Below are positions 36,013 through 44,880 of a DNA stretch of 64,000 nt, in pieces (position 1 is the first letter of the stretch; each line of letters starts with the position of its first letter). The notes under the pieces are model-generated. The model saw nothing but the letters and a program-made list of their open reading frames with translations, was not told the origin of the DNA and searched no databases. Position numbers and translations under genes: made by a program. The stretch spans positions 124,001 to 188,000 of the forward strand of contig NZ_LAKD02000040.1 of the NCBI RefSeq assembly GCF_000968685.2, written 5' to 3'. This DNA is from Streptomyces antioxidans (GTDB taxonomy: Bacteria > Actinomycetota > Actinomycetes > Streptomycetales > Streptomycetaceae).

Positions 36013-36896
36013 TGGCCACGCCGAACGAACTGACAGCCATGCGGCGAGCAATCGCGATCTCTGCCCAGGGCCTCGGAACGACGAGCCCCAACCCACCCGT
36101 CGGATGCGTCATCCTCGACCGCGACGGCATACCGGTCGGCGAGGGATACCACCTCCGCAAGGGCGACCACCACGCCGAGGTGAACGCCCTCACCGCAGCG
36201 GGGGAGCGGGCCGAGGGCGGCACGGCGGTCGTGACCCTGGAGCCCTGCAACCACCACGGCCGGACCCCGCCCTGCCGACAGGCACTGATCGACGCAAAGG
36301 TGTCCCGCGTCCTGATAGCCGTCATGGACCCGACCTCACGAGGAGAGGGCGGCGCGGCGGTGCTGGAGCAGGCCGGCATTGAGGTAGAGCGCGGCGTCCT
36401 GGAGCAGGAAGCGCTACTCGTCCTCGGCCCGTGGCTCCACTCACTGCGTACCGGAAGGCCGCACATCACCTGGGCGTACAGCGTTGGCATCAACGAGGGC
36501 CACAGCGACCAGGTCTTGACCGAGCTCCGCCGCACGCACGATCTGGTGATACGGCGGTACGGGGCGATTGAGGAAGGCGTGCTAGGCGGCCACGGCGAAG
36601 ACGCGTTCCGTGTGCCAACTGGACCGCTTGGTGACGAGCCAGCCAAGGTCGTACGCGACTTCACCGAGTCCGGCGCACGCTCGGTGCTCATCGAGGGCAG
36701 CGATAACGAGGTAGCACGTTTGCTTGCTGACCTGGTGGACCGCATAGTCATCGATGTGCCCAGCACTCCTCCGTCCTCAGTACCAACACCAGCAAGCAAG
36801 TTGGTCCCGAGCGAATTCCGGCTGGTAGATGCAGGGTGCCCTGGCCCGCAGGTGCGTCTGATAGCGATACGAGAGTCAGCCGGAACCATTAGCTGA
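36012..36896 (+). CDS. RibD-like deaminase with degenerate reductase-like domain
   Basis: 294 residues. The deaminase half has MRRAIAISAQGLGTTSPNPP, the zinc site DHHAEVNAL, and LEPCNHHGRTPPCRQALIDA, all intact as in RibD. The C-terminal half (RPHITWAYSVGINEGHSDQV...) starts like RibD-C but lacks its usual nucleotide-binding pattern; ARSVLIEGSDNEVARLLADL is the only clear remainder. A complete riboflavin operon is absent, so the enzyme probably acts on another pyrimidine or a secondary metabolite. It is coupled to the HTH-TPR gene. Confidence 0.78.
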   Translation: MATPNELTAMRRAIAISAQGLGTTSPNPPVGCVILDRDGIPVGEGYHLRKGDHHAEVNALTAAGERAEGGTAVVTLEPCNHHGRTPPCRQALIDAKVSRVLIAVMDPTSRGEGGAAVLEQAGIEVERGVLEQEALLVLGPWLHSLRTGRPHITWAYSVGINEGHSDQVLTELRRTHDLVIRRYGAIEEGVLGGHGEDAFRVPTGPLGDEPAKVVRDFTESGARSVLIEGSDNEVARLLADLVDRIVIDVPSTPPSSVPTPASKLVPSEFRLVDAGCPGPQVRLIAIRESAGTIS

Positions 36897-37105
36897 TGGC
36901 TGATGTTGGTGGGAACGTGCCCGCTGACGCGCGAGAGCGGTGCTTGGCAGCAGACGTTTGGGGTGGCTGGGCCCTCGACGCGGGCCCAATGTTCTAAGCC
37001 TCCATCGCTTGGGTAGTACTGCTGCGGCGACGTTTAGACGAAGGCTAATCAGCACGACCTACGCCGAGTAGGCGGTCACAAAAATGCAGATCAGGGGGAA
37101 GACGT

Positions 37106-37459
37106 ATGGATCTGACCACGTTAGCTGATGCAGGAGCCACAGCGTACGTATCGGGTGTGGCAAGTCATGCTGCGACTGCCACAGACTCCGCGATCCGAAC
37201 TTACTTTCTGCGACTTCGTTCGTTCCTAACTTCTCGTGCTGTAAGTGAGGAAGAACTCCAGGTCATCGATGAACCTGCCCTGTCGAGTAGAATCCTGACG
37301 TTGTTGGAGGAAGATCCCAGCAGCGTTGCAGCGCTGAAGGAAATCCTTGGCGGTATTTCCAAACAAACAAATATTGAAGGTGCTGGAACGGTCTATGGCG
37401 ACGTTAACCTGCGCGGCAAGTATGTGGCCGGTCGCGACATTAGGTTTGATGGGCGTTGA
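37106..37459 (+). CDS. Small partner of the NACHT protein with a shared AGRDI motif
   Basis: 117 residues. The N-terminal half is helical (AATATDSAIRTYFLRLRSFL) and recalls the effector-associated adaptor regions placed before Streptomyces NTPases. The C-terminus, GTVYGDVNLRGKYVAGRDIR, has the same pattern as FGDVDISGYFAAGRDINV at the N-terminus of the next protein, so the two may pair through this motif or bind the same ligand. Its stop overlaps the next start (TTGA). AGGGGG precedes the ATG. AT-rich codon use. No known domain. Confidence 0.6.
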   Translation: MDLTTLADAGATAYVSGVASHAATATDSAIRTYFLRLRSFLTSRAVSEEELQVIDEPALSSRILTLLEEDPSSVAALKEILGGISKQTNIEGAGTVYGDVNLRGKYVAGRDIRFDGR

Positions 37460-39471
37460 CACCCATAAGTTTTTTAAGCAGCTTGCGACGCCGCCTGAAC
37501 TCCAGGTCACCTCAGACCACATTTGGTGACGTTGATATATCTGGCTACTTTGCGGCCGGTCGCGATATCAACGTACGCAATGTGGCCGTTGTGGATTCGC
37601 TTCTAGAGAAGCGGGATGCGCGTATTCGTAGGAAGCTCATTACTAAAGTGCTGCCCGCGTGGGTGAGAGGGGAGGAGTATTGGCGCGGCGGGGAAAGTAT
37701 GGATCTTCCTGCATCGATGGAGTTTGGGATCTCCTATGTGGCTCGACAGCAGCTGCATCGGGATCCGATGAACCAACTTTTCGCGGCTGAAAGATGGGAG
37801 TCCATGGATGTCAATCAGGCGCTAGAAGTATCGTCTGGCAAGCTGCTCATACTGGGTAACTCTGGCACCGGTAAGACCCGTGCCTTACATAAAATTATGC
37901 ACACGGCGATTAATCAGGCTACGTTGGGCGATCACAGCCCTGTACCCTTCTACCTGCATTTGTCCGAGTGGTCTGGACCTCGCAAGGAGATGTGGCGCTG
38001 GTTCGTTCAGTCCATTCACGAAACATATGGAGTTCCCCAGAGAATTTTAGTTCAATGGCTCACGGACTCCGAGTTAATGCTGATCCTTGACGGTCTCGAT
38101 GAACTGAGGTTCCGAGAGCGGCGCGAGTGTATATCTGCTCTAAATAAATTCGTGTCCAGTAACCCCGGTACGCAAGTTGTGGTTGCTAGTCGACTGAATG
38201 AATACCGTGACACGGGGAGGAAGCTTAATCTTAAAGCCTCTTTGGTGATCAATGAAATCGACGAGCGTCAAGTATCCGATTTTGTCGGTAGCTTCGGGGA
38301 TTCTCTTTCTAACCTCAATCACGCTCTGGGTCGGGATGGCCAACTCAGGCAACTCCTGTGCAACCCGCTGATGCTCCGCTTAGCGATTTCTGTGTACTCA
38401 GCAGGCGATTCGCCGGATTTTGCTGCATCTGGTGACAGGCGAAGGAGTATCCTGGCGGCCTATGTTAATTCCGCCGAGCGTAGCATGAAGAGGGGGGCTG
38501 ACGCGGGAATGTGGCTCGCTTTCACGGCCCTTGGGTTGAGAGAGCAGCGTAGGTCGCTCTTTTGCCCGGATCGCGCCCCGGTGGAATTTCTCCCCAATAA
38601 GTTTAAGAAATTGGCGGAGACGCGTACGCTGCTGATGGCGTTTCTGTTTGTTGCGGTCCCCTCGTTTATTCTGCGGCTTGTGATGGCTCTATTCGCCCCG
38701 GAATCGCCGTCTAAAAGCGTTCATCTCAGTTTGGCTTTTGCTGTGCCGATTACTTATGGATCCCTTGCTTGGATGGTAGCTAGAGGTGACATATGGGCGC
38801 CTGCGGTTGCTAGAAGGACATCGGTGGCGCGCAGCCTGTTTAAATTCGCCAAGCGGCTTCTCGGGGTGCTCCTTGTGGAGGGAGTGATGGGGATTTCGCT
38901 TGTTCTGTCTGGCGCGGCAGATGATTTTCTGGGCGGTATATGTTTGGCTTTTCTAACCGTGCTTGCAATCTTTCCTGCGCTTAAGATGGCTCGTGAATCT
39001 CAGACGTTAGACCCGAGCGAGATGCCTGATCGTGTAGGTGGAGAGATTTCTAATCTGGTTCGCTCCACTGTGACAGTCGCCATCCTCGTATCTGCGGCAA
39101 CTTATGTAACCTTGTCTGCGGCATTCTATTTTTTTCGTTCCGCCTCTGTCGTCAGTCAAGGAATGCTCTACTCTCCGCTTCTTAATTCCTTCTTCTACGT
39201 AGTTCCGACCGCCTTCATTGCCGCTCTAAGGAATGGGGGATTGGATTTGATCCGGAGAGGCCAATGTAGGCGAATAATGACAAAGGCGGGTTATTTTCCT
39301 CGGCGTCATAAGACTTCGCTTGAGGAAGCCAGGCGGGTTTCGCTACTGGTTCCGCGCCGAGGGGCTTTGGAGTTTAGGCACCCACTGATCAGAGATTATC
39401 TTTCTGAGTGTATTTCCGGGGATGGCTTGCACCCATTCGTGTCCCTTCGGAGCACGCAAAAAGCCGAATGA
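37456..39471 (+). CDS. NACHT-type NTPase with C-terminal membrane domain
   Basis: 671 residues from TTG 37456, a weak start in a TTGA overlap. Residues 22-42 hold the GDV...AGRDI motif. The NTPase has Walker A LLILGNSGTGKTRALHKI (about 131) and Walker B LMLILDGLDELRFRERRE, the double-acidic D-GLDEL of NACHT/STAND proteins; VVVASRLNEYR is sensor 1. The last ~290 residues contain several membrane helices (LLMAFLFVAVPSFILRLVMA, LSLAFAVPITYGSLAWMVA, TVAILVSAATYVTLSAAFYF). NACHT proteins are a large class of bacterial anti-phage NLR-like sensors; a membrane effector end would act on the envelope. AT-rich and in an island, which fits transfer. Confidence 0.78.
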   Translation: MTPISFLSSLRRRLNSRSPQTTFGDVDISGYFAAGRDINVRNVAVVDSLLEKRDARIRRKLITKVLPAWVRGEEYWRGGESMDLPASMEFGISYVARQQLHRDPMNQLFAAERWESMDVNQALEVSSGKLLILGNSGTGKTRALHKIMHTAINQATLGDHSPVPFYLHLSEWSGPRKEMWRWFVQSIHETYGVPQRILVQWLTDSELMLILDGLDELRFRERRECISALNKFVSSNPGTQVVVASRLNEYRDTGRKLNLKASLVINEIDERQVSDFVGSFGDSLSNLNHALGRDGQLRQLLCNPLMLRLAISVYSAGDSPDFAASGDRRRSILAAYVNSAERSMKRGADAGMWLAFTALGLREQRRSLFCPDRAPVEFLPNKFKKLAETRTLLMAFLFVAVPSFILRLVMALFAPESPSKSVHLSLAFAVPITYGSLAWMVARGDIWAPAVARRTSVARSLFKFAKRLLGVLLVEGVMGISLVLSGAADDFLGGICLAFLTVLAIFPALKMARESQTLDPSEMPDRVGGEISNLVRSTVTVAILVSAATYVTLSAAFYFFRSASVVSQGMLYSPLLNSFFYVVPTAFIAALRNGGLDLIRRGQCRRIMTKAGYFPRRHKTSLEEARRVSLLVPRRGALEFRHPLIRDYLSECISGDGLHPFVSLRSTQKAE

Positions 39472-39582
39472 TCGTGGCCGAAGGTTGCTAGAGCGGGTTC
39501 GGGCAGTGGTGTACCTAGTCTGACTACCCTCTCTTTAAAGCTGTTGCGACTGTGCACCATGTGCGGGGCTGCTGACATCAGT

Positions 39583-39678
39583 GTTGACATCAACGACGGC
39601 ACACGACGTCCGCCATCGGCCCGCTATGGACACCAGGCCGGACCACCACCGAGACCCGAACCAGCACCCCGCCCGAAC
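39583..39678 (+). repeat. Att-arm repeat, copy 1
   Basis: Starts ttgacatcaacgacggcaca and runs to cgcccgaac, directly before the tRNA-Arg fragment. Copies precede the fragment at 43824 and remain at 46194. It may be the integrase arm region of the original elements. Confidence 0.7.
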
Positions 39679-39722
39679 CTACGGATCAAGAGGTTGCAGG
39701 TTCGAATCCTGCCGAGCGCGCA
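39679..39722 (+). repeat. tRNA-Arg 3' half, first duplicate (att site)
   Basis: Identical to tRNA-Arg bases 33362-33405 from the anticodon loop to the 3' end. It is followed by cagctcagaggccccttcc and a terminator hairpin (about 39729-39758, with tttt after it), as after the real tRNA. Confidence 0.85.
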
Positions 39723-40621
39723 CCAGCTCAGAGGCCCCTTCCAGAGATGGAAGGGGCCTTTTGTGTTGGCTATTGACGGCGGTCGTTGACGGCAACCGCC
39801 GCAGGCCTTGATCAAACGGCGATCAGAGCGCCACCCGCGCTGCCGTCATCGTCCGGGCCGTCGCCGTCACACAAGGCATCGCCGATACGGTCGAAGGTGG
39901 GGGATGCGGGTCCAGCCGGACGCAGGTGTAGATGTCCATGATCACGCGGATCAAGGTGGCCCGTGGCCGCCGCCCGCTCCTGCCTGCTGCCCCTCAGCGG
40001 GGCCCCACGCCACTCAGCGCGCCCCCCACCAGCAGCCCAGAGGCAGTCAGCACCCGGAACAGCTCCCACGGGGCGCCTGGCGATCACCGCGAACACGCCG
40101 ACGCAGCGGCACGGCCAGGACCAGGGCCTAACCTGCCAGCCGTCGAGGGGTGGCTACGCAGAGCGGTTTACATGACCGGCCGTCCGTCGACTGCGGCCAT
40201 AGCCGTCGTGCGCGTAGCAACGGCCAGCGTGTCGTAAGCGCTGCGACTCCGGTGCCCACAACCATCGGGCCCACCACGCCGTAACTCCCTCGTACTCGTC
40301 ACTCTCCCTTTCCCTGAACTCATCTGGGAACGGGCGGTGTCGAAGCGAACACGACAACCACCCCGGTACCACCGGCACCAGGGTCCTGATCACGGACTTC
40401 CCACCGAACTATCCCTTGGCCTGCCGGGGTGTAGCCCGGTTTTGCGTATGCGGTTGTTGTGCTGTGCGGTCCGGCTCCCAGCCTCGCGGGTCATCTGTTG
40501 GGCACGGGCATGGGGAGCCGGACCACTGTCGGCGGATGTGCAGATCCGCCGATCCTGGACGTGGTGGGTGACATCCGCGGGGCGATGTCCGCCGCGCAGT
40601 CCCCGCGCCCAGGAGGTAGGA
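39723..40621. other. Intergenic region of island B with no supported gene
   Basis: About 900 bases. It begins with the tRNA-type terminator and the words ttgacggcggtcgttgacgg (39769), close to the arm repeats. The remaining frames on both strands are not protein-like; this may be decayed integrase DNA but I see no motif to prove it. Confidence 0.35.
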
Positions 40622-40665
40622 GGGCGGGAGCTGCGGGTCCTTCCCATGGGCAGCAGCTCCCGCCC
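40622..40665 (-). terminator. Terminator of the DUF6415 gene
   Basis: Thirteen-base perfect arms (gggcgggagctgc and its complement) with an 18-base loop, 10 bases past the minus-strand stop at 40676. Confidence 0.65.
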
Positions 40666-40675
40666 GGTCTTTAGG

Positions 40676-41044
40676 TCACCGGTCGTGCTCCTGGTCAAGG
40701 CCGGAGTTGTTGAGTAGGAATTGGCATGTGTAGCCCAGACTCCGAACGTGCCACTCAGCCGACCGCAAGCCGGGGCCGAGCCCTTGGGCCATCTCATGCG
40801 GGATGGTGTTCAACCTGCTGCGCTTCGAATACCAGGCCAAGGTGCCCCGGTTCAGGCGGTCGATTCGCTTCTCTGCCAGCGGCATCATCGTCTGGATATG
40901 CCCCAGCAATGCCTTGTGTAGGTTGCTCAGTTCTTCGTACGGCGGCAGCACTGTCCGCGTCACCAGGGCGCGGGTGATGGCCGTCTTGATCTCCTCGACG
41001 TTCACGGCTGCTTCAAGAGTCTTGTCGGTGCCCATGGGAGGCAT
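40676..41044 (-). CDS. DUF6415 family protein
   Basis: 122 residues from ATG 41044 (41035 possible). Helical throughout: TAITRALVTRTVLPPYEELS, LHKALLGHIQTMMPLAEKRI and AEWHVRSLGYTCQFLLNNS match a Streptomyces family usually called DUF6415, sometimes linked by name to natural-product clusters. The motif NLHKALLGHIQ is typical. It diverges from the HTH/PLD-like gene. Its function is not known. Confidence 0.72.
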   Translation of the reverse strand: MPPMGTDKTLEAAVNVEEIKTAITRALVTRTVLPPYEELSNLHKALLGHIQTMMPLAEKRIDRLNRGTLAWYSKRSRLNTIPHEMAQGLGPGLRSAEWHVRSLGYTCQFLLNNSGLDQEHDR

Positions 41045-41155
41045 CCTCTGGCGGCTCCCCAGGACGTAGGAACCACCGCCAAACCCCACTTGGGGACGTC
41101 CCGCATCATGTAAAACGTCCCTAGTGCCGTCCCCAGATGCAGGGAGAGACTCGGG

Positions 41156-41899
41156 ATGCCGAACGAAAAGCTACGCGCTGCCATGGCGGCTGGCTGCTGG
41201 ACGTACGCCAGCCTCGCGGAGAAGGCTGAAGTCGATCCCAAGTCCGTTGAGCGTTGGGTGAATCGCGGTCGTACGCCGCGCCGTGCCACGGCCATGCGGG
41301 CAGCCGAATTCCTGGGAGAAGACGTGCACGCCATATGGCCATCGCTCCGACAGCCACGTCCCGCGCGCGCGGTCAGTCCGGAGCTTGTCGCGCTCTACGA
41401 GCAGCGGGCCGACATCCCGGTATCCGCGTTCGTCGATCTGCTCTCCGAGGCCCGCGAGCAGATCGACGTCCTGGTCTATGCCGCCGTCTTCCTGCACGAG
41501 GCGTACCCCCGGCTCAACGACCTCTTGCAGGAACGAGCGGCCGAAGGCTGCGCGGTCCGTATCGCCATTGGTGACCCCGACAGTGAGAACGTCCGACTGC
41601 GCGGCGAAGAAGAGAAGTTCGGGCATGGGATCGAATCCCGCTGCCGACTCGCCCTCATGCACTACCGCTCGCTCATCGGGACACAGGGCATCGAGGTGCG
41701 GACCCACGCCACGACGCTCTACAACTCGATCTACCGCGCCGACGACCAAGCGATGGTCAATGCTCACGTCTGGGGCGTGAATGCCTTTGCCGCCCCGGTG
41801 TGGCATCTGCGGCGAAGTGGGGTAGGCGGGATGTTCGACACGTACGCCGCCAGCTTCGATGCGGTGTGGGCGACCGCGACACTGGTAGGGGAAGACTGA
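41156..41899 (+). CDS. HTH protein with PLD-like C-terminal domain
   Basis: 247 residues. The N-terminal 65 form an HTH (CWTYASLAEKAEVDPKSVER, WVNRGRTPRRATAMRAAEFL). The C-terminal part (QIDVLVYAAVFLHEAYPRLN, GCAVRIAIGDPDS, RTHATTLYNSIYRADDQAMV) follows the strand order of phospholipase-D-like domains, but no HKD motif is visible, so it may be a non-catalytic ligand-binding version. The NUDIX gene follows two bases after the stop. A truncated copy of the same gene precedes the second NUDIX at 44262. Confidence 0.72.
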   Translation: MPNEKLRAAMAAGCWTYASLAEKAEVDPKSVERWVNRGRTPRRATAMRAAEFLGEDVHAIWPSLRQPRPARAVSPELVALYEQRADIPVSAFVDLLSEAREQIDVLVYAAVFLHEAYPRLNDLLQERAAEGCAVRIAIGDPDSENVRLRGEEEKFGHGIESRCRLALMHYRSLIGTQGIEVRTHATTLYNSIYRADDQAMVNAHVWGVNAFAAPVWHLRRSGVGGMFDTYAASFDAVWATATLVGED

Positions 41900-41901
41900 C
41901 C

Positions 41902-42372
41902 ATGGCACGGACCGAGTACTACGACGACCCGGACGCACCAGAGCCGAACAGCATGGTGGTCGCCGCGTCCGCCGTCGTCACCGACGAGGAAGGCCGCATT
42001 CTCCTCCAGCGCCGCCGGGATAACGATCTTTGGGCACTCCCCGGCGGCGGTATGGAGATGTCCGACTCTCTGCCAGGGACGGCGGTCCGTGAGGCCAAGG
42101 AAGAGACCGGGCTGGACGTCGAGATCACGGGTCTCGTCGGCACGTACACCGACCCGCGCCACGTCATCGCGTACACGGACGGCGAGGTGCGTCGTCAGTT
42201 CAACGTCTGCTTCACAGCCCGGGTGGTTGGTGGGCAACTTGCGATCTCTGACGAGTCCACGGAACTGCGATTCGTCTCGCCGGAGGATCTGGACGAGCTG
42301 CCCATGCACCACACACAGCGACTCCGGATCCGTCACTTCCTGGAGCACCATGGTCGTCCTTATTTGGGATGA
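41902..42372 (+). CDS. NUDIX hydrolase (island B copy)
   Basis: 156 residues. The Nudix box is GGGMEMSDSLPGTAVREAKE followed by ETGLDVE. It hydrolyses a nucleoside diphosphate linked to another group; the substrate is unknown. It is coupled to the HTH/PLD gene and almost identical to the product of the gene at 44381 over its length. The identical pairing in many Streptomyces suggests one functional unit. Confidence 0.85.
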   Translation: MARTEYYDDPDAPEPNSMVVAASAVVTDEEGRILLQRRRDNDLWALPGGGMEMSDSLPGTAVREAKEETGLDVEITGLVGTYTDPRHVIAYTDGEVRRQFNVCFTARVVGGQLAISDESTELRFVSPEDLDELPMHHTQRLRIRHFLEHHGRPYLG

Positions 42373-42449
42373 CCTGTGGGACAAGACGGCCAGCACGTAC
42401 CAGACAGAACTACGGACAACAAGACGTTGCCATCCTCTACGGAGCCCCT

Positions 42450-43517
42450 ATGAGTCCCAAAGAATTGGATCCTAAATGCGAGATATGGGCTTGCGCGGTA
42501 ATCCCTTGGTCGGCAACAAGCGAAGCTAGTCGAACTTATTCAGTCATTGCTGGTACTCACTATGGAGACGATCCTATTTGGGCTGAAGTCGTTTTTCTTG
42601 CTATGAATAGCGGGCTGGCGTATGCAGGCATCAATCCGCATAGCTATGAGGGAACTGTCGAGGCTCACGAGGAAGAACGTCCAGACTGGACCCATCACGC
42701 GCGCTTTCTGGATCTCGAATCAGGTCCGCCCATGTCGCGTGTATATGTTAAGACCGTGTTGCCCGACTGGACCGATCTATTTGTTGCCGATGACGACGGC
42801 GCACCTACACGCAATGAGCCGCGGTTTGGCGATTTGTACGACTGCATTCTCTATGCGATAAGTGAAGCTATGAATATCGCCTCTGGGGCCCAAGGTGACC
42901 CGGCAGGGCCGGTATGTCATGGAGATTTGATAGGTGACGGCCTGATAAGGCTTAATCCGAGACTCAGTAATGAGCCATTCTATGTCCTCCTTCCCTCCTC
43001 CGCGCAGCTAGGTTCGCTGACATCTGGGCAAAGCGGGCAAGAAATAAGGGAGGGTATGAGTTTTGAAGCCGTGCAAGGTGAAGCAAACGGGACTTTGGCT
43101 AAAAGGCGTCTGTTTTCGTGGATGCGCAGATCCGCGCTCAGGGCCTCACGGGGAGAGTGGGCTGAGGCTATCGTTGGCGATGAAGCGACATTGGAATCAT
43201 TTTTCCACCACATAGCCACAGGAATCCTGGTGGATCACGGCTGGAAGCGAGGCGACTTCGAGAACCATAATATCGAAAATGATCAAGTTCGGAACACTAT
43301 CAATGTATTGACTCATCACTTGAAAGGAGATGCCGATAAACTGAAAGAGTTGCATAGGACGGTATGGCTTGCCAGAAATAAGGTTGTCCATCGAGGAGAT
43401 CGAGCTACTCGGAGTCTGTGCTACCAGGTGCATAATACTGCCAGTGATGCAATGTCTTGGGTTCAACAGCGCCTGCGAGACCCTCAAATCGCTAGGCAGC
43501 ACCCATTGGCCGCATAG
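42450..43517 (+). CDS. Uncharacterised protein with HEPN-like C-terminus
   Basis: 355 residues from ATG 42450 after GGAG; the frame upstream overlaps the NUDIX gene and is less protein-like. The last ~80 residues, LKELHRTVWLARNKVVHRGD, contain R-N-K-V-V-H, the R-x4-H form of HEPN ribonucleases, between two long helices. The rest (about 1-250) is mixed alpha/beta with no motif I know; such long N-terminal domains are seen in ApeA-type HEPN proteins. The gene is AT-rich like other island cargo. A role as abortive-infection RNase is inference. Confidence 0.6.
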   Translation: MSPKELDPKCEIWACAVIPWSATSEASRTYSVIAGTHYGDDPIWAEVVFLAMNSGLAYAGINPHSYEGTVEAHEEERPDWTHHARFLDLESGPPMSRVYVKTVLPDWTDLFVADDDGAPTRNEPRFGDLYDCILYAISEAMNIASGAQGDPAGPVCHGDLIGDGLIRLNPRLSNEPFYVLLPSSAQLGSLTSGQSGQEIREGMSFEAVQGEANGTLAKRRLFSWMRRSALRASRGEWAEAIVGDEATLESFFHHIATGILVDHGWKRGDFENHNIENDQVRNTINVLTHHLKGDADKLKELHRTVWLARNKVVHRGDRATRSLCYQVHNTASDAMSWVQQRLRDPQIARQHPLAA

Positions 43518-43823
43518 CTTGCTAATTACGATGCGGCGCCTCTGGCGGGTAACGCTAAAGATCGGATGCATGTGTTCGCTAACGGGTCGCCCCATGCGGA
43601 TTTGACCCTAGCCAATGATGTTTGGCACAGGGTAGTTGCAGGGTGTGACAATTCAAGCTCATTGAAATGTTGGCCTAAAGGTGTCGGTCGGCCAGCTTTC
43701 GAGGATTTGTATCCGGGCAGTCTTTTCGACTAACCCGGTTCGGTGCAGGGAATGGCCTTATCCGCCGGTTTGTTTCGTGTGAACCCAACCGGTCCTGAGA
43801 CAATTAGTCAAACGGTAGGGGGT

Positions 43824-43931
43824 CTTGACGGCAACGCTGACGGCAACGGCGGCACGCGACATCAGCCAATGGCACACCCGAAACACCAGGCTGTGCCGCT
43901 GCTTAGACCCGCACCGGCCGCCTGCCCGAAC
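43824..43931 (+). repeat. Att-arm repeat, copy 2
   Basis: Starts ttgacggcaacgctgacggc; parallels the 39583 copy with acaccaggc, ccgcaccgg and cctgcccgaac words at the same places. Confidence 0.7.
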
Positions 43932-43975
43932 CTACGGATCAAGAGGTTGCAGGTTCGAATCCTGTCGAGCGCGCA
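43932..43975 (+). repeat. tRNA-Arg 3' half, second duplicate (att site)
   Basis: Same 44 bases as at 39679 with one change (cctgtcgagc for cctgccgagc), followed by the same cagctcagagg word and a hairpin terminator (aggtcccttccg / cggaagggacct). The change would break the T-arm, so selection on tRNA function has been lost. Confidence 0.85.
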
Positions 43976-44261
43976 CCAGCTCAGAGGTCCCTTCCGATCA
44001 TCGGAAGGGACCTCTTGCGTGACACCAGTCTTGACTCATCCGTCGGGGGACGCGATCACGACGGTTGGAGGCCGCTGCCGTTCCTGTTTGCCGCCCAGCT
44101 CAGCGGCGGTGCCGCGTGACTCTGCACAAGCACGCCACTAGACGCAGCAAGCCCTATGAGCAGGCGCACGGGCGCAGCGGCGGATCCACACCAACGCGGC
44201 GGCACGATCAGGACCAGGCGCCGGAGCGTCCGGTTGCTGGTGGAATCCGCGGTGAACTCGC

Positions 44262-44378
44262 GACGCCTTTGCCGCACGGGTGTGGCATCTGCGGCGAAGT
44301 GGGGTGGGCGGAATGGGCGATACCTGCGCTGTCAGCTTTGACGCGGTGTGGGCCGCGACACCGGTGGGGGAAGACTGA
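44262..44378 (+). pseudogene. Relic of the HTH/PLD-like gene
   Basis: Matches the last ~115 bases of the gene at 41156-41899 (gtgtggcatctgcggcgaag is common to both) with small changes that break the frame; the 5' 600 bases are gone. It still precedes a NUDIX gene. Confidence 0.75.
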
Positions 44379-44380
44379 CC

Positions 44381-44851
44381 ATGGCACGGACCGAGTACTA
44401 CGACGACCCGGACGCACCAGAGCCCAACAGCTTGGTCGTTGCCGCGTCCGCCGTCGTCACCGACGAGGAGGGCCGCATCCTCCTCCAGCGCCACCGGGAC
44501 AGCGGCCTCTGGGCGCTCCCCGGCGGCGGCATGGAGATGTCCGACTCCCTGCCGGGGGCGGCGGTCCGTGAGGTCAAAGAGGAGACCGGGCTGGATGTCG
44601 AGATCACGGGTCTTGTCGGAACGTACACAGACCCGCGCAACGTCATCGTGTACTCGGGCGGTGAGGTCCGCCGACAGTTCAACGTCTGCTTCACTGCCCG
44701 GGTTGTCAGTGGCCGACTCGCGATCTCGGACGGGTCCGCGGAACTGCGGTGCGTGTTGGAAAGAGACTTGGATGCTCTATCCACGCACCACACCCAGCGC
44801 CTCCGACTCCGCTACTACCAGGAGAATCGGGCCCACCCCTACCTGGGGTGA
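44381..44851 (+). CDS. NUDIX hydrolase (island C copy)
   Basis: 156 residues, closely similar to the 41902 product (about nine in ten residues by eye). The Nudix box GGGMEMSDSLPGAAVREVKE with ETGLDVE is intact. The HTH partner is only a relic here, so this copy may be on its own promoter or be going out of use. The difference between the two proteins is largest near the C-terminus (CVLERDLDALSTHH versus FVSPEDLDELPMHH). Confidence 0.8.
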   Translation: MARTEYYDDPDAPEPNSLVVAASAVVTDEEGRILLQRHRDSGLWALPGGGMEMSDSLPGAAVREVKEETGLDVEITGLVGTYTDPRNVIVYSGGEVRRQFNVCFTARVVSGRLAISDGSAELRCVLERDLDALSTHHTQRLRLRYYQENRAHPYLG

Positions 44852-44880
44852 TCGCGAGCGTTTCCACTGGGACCCGCCGT

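Larger units (their letters stand above)
33404..39722. mobile_element. tRNA-Arg island A
   Basis: The block between the intact tRNA-Arg and the first repeated 3' half. It holds a DUF7848-like gene, ATP-binding protein, HTH-TPR regulator, RibD-like protein, and a NACHT-type NTPase with small partner. No recombinase gene is visible. The last two genes are AT-rich. Confidence 0.7.
39723..43975. mobile_element. tRNA-Arg island B
   Basis: The block between the first and second duplicate. It holds a DUF6415 gene, an HTH/PLD-like gene, a NUDIX gene, and a HEPN-like protein gene. No recombinase gene is visible. Confidence 0.7.

Noticed and set aside
39723..40621. A decayed integrase gene at the start of island B
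   Set aside because: I looked for catalytic HxxR and Tyr motifs in all frames and saw none.
39679..43975. Two further functional tRNA-Arg genes
   Set aside because: The 5' halves are missing and the second has a T-arm change; they are attachment remnants.
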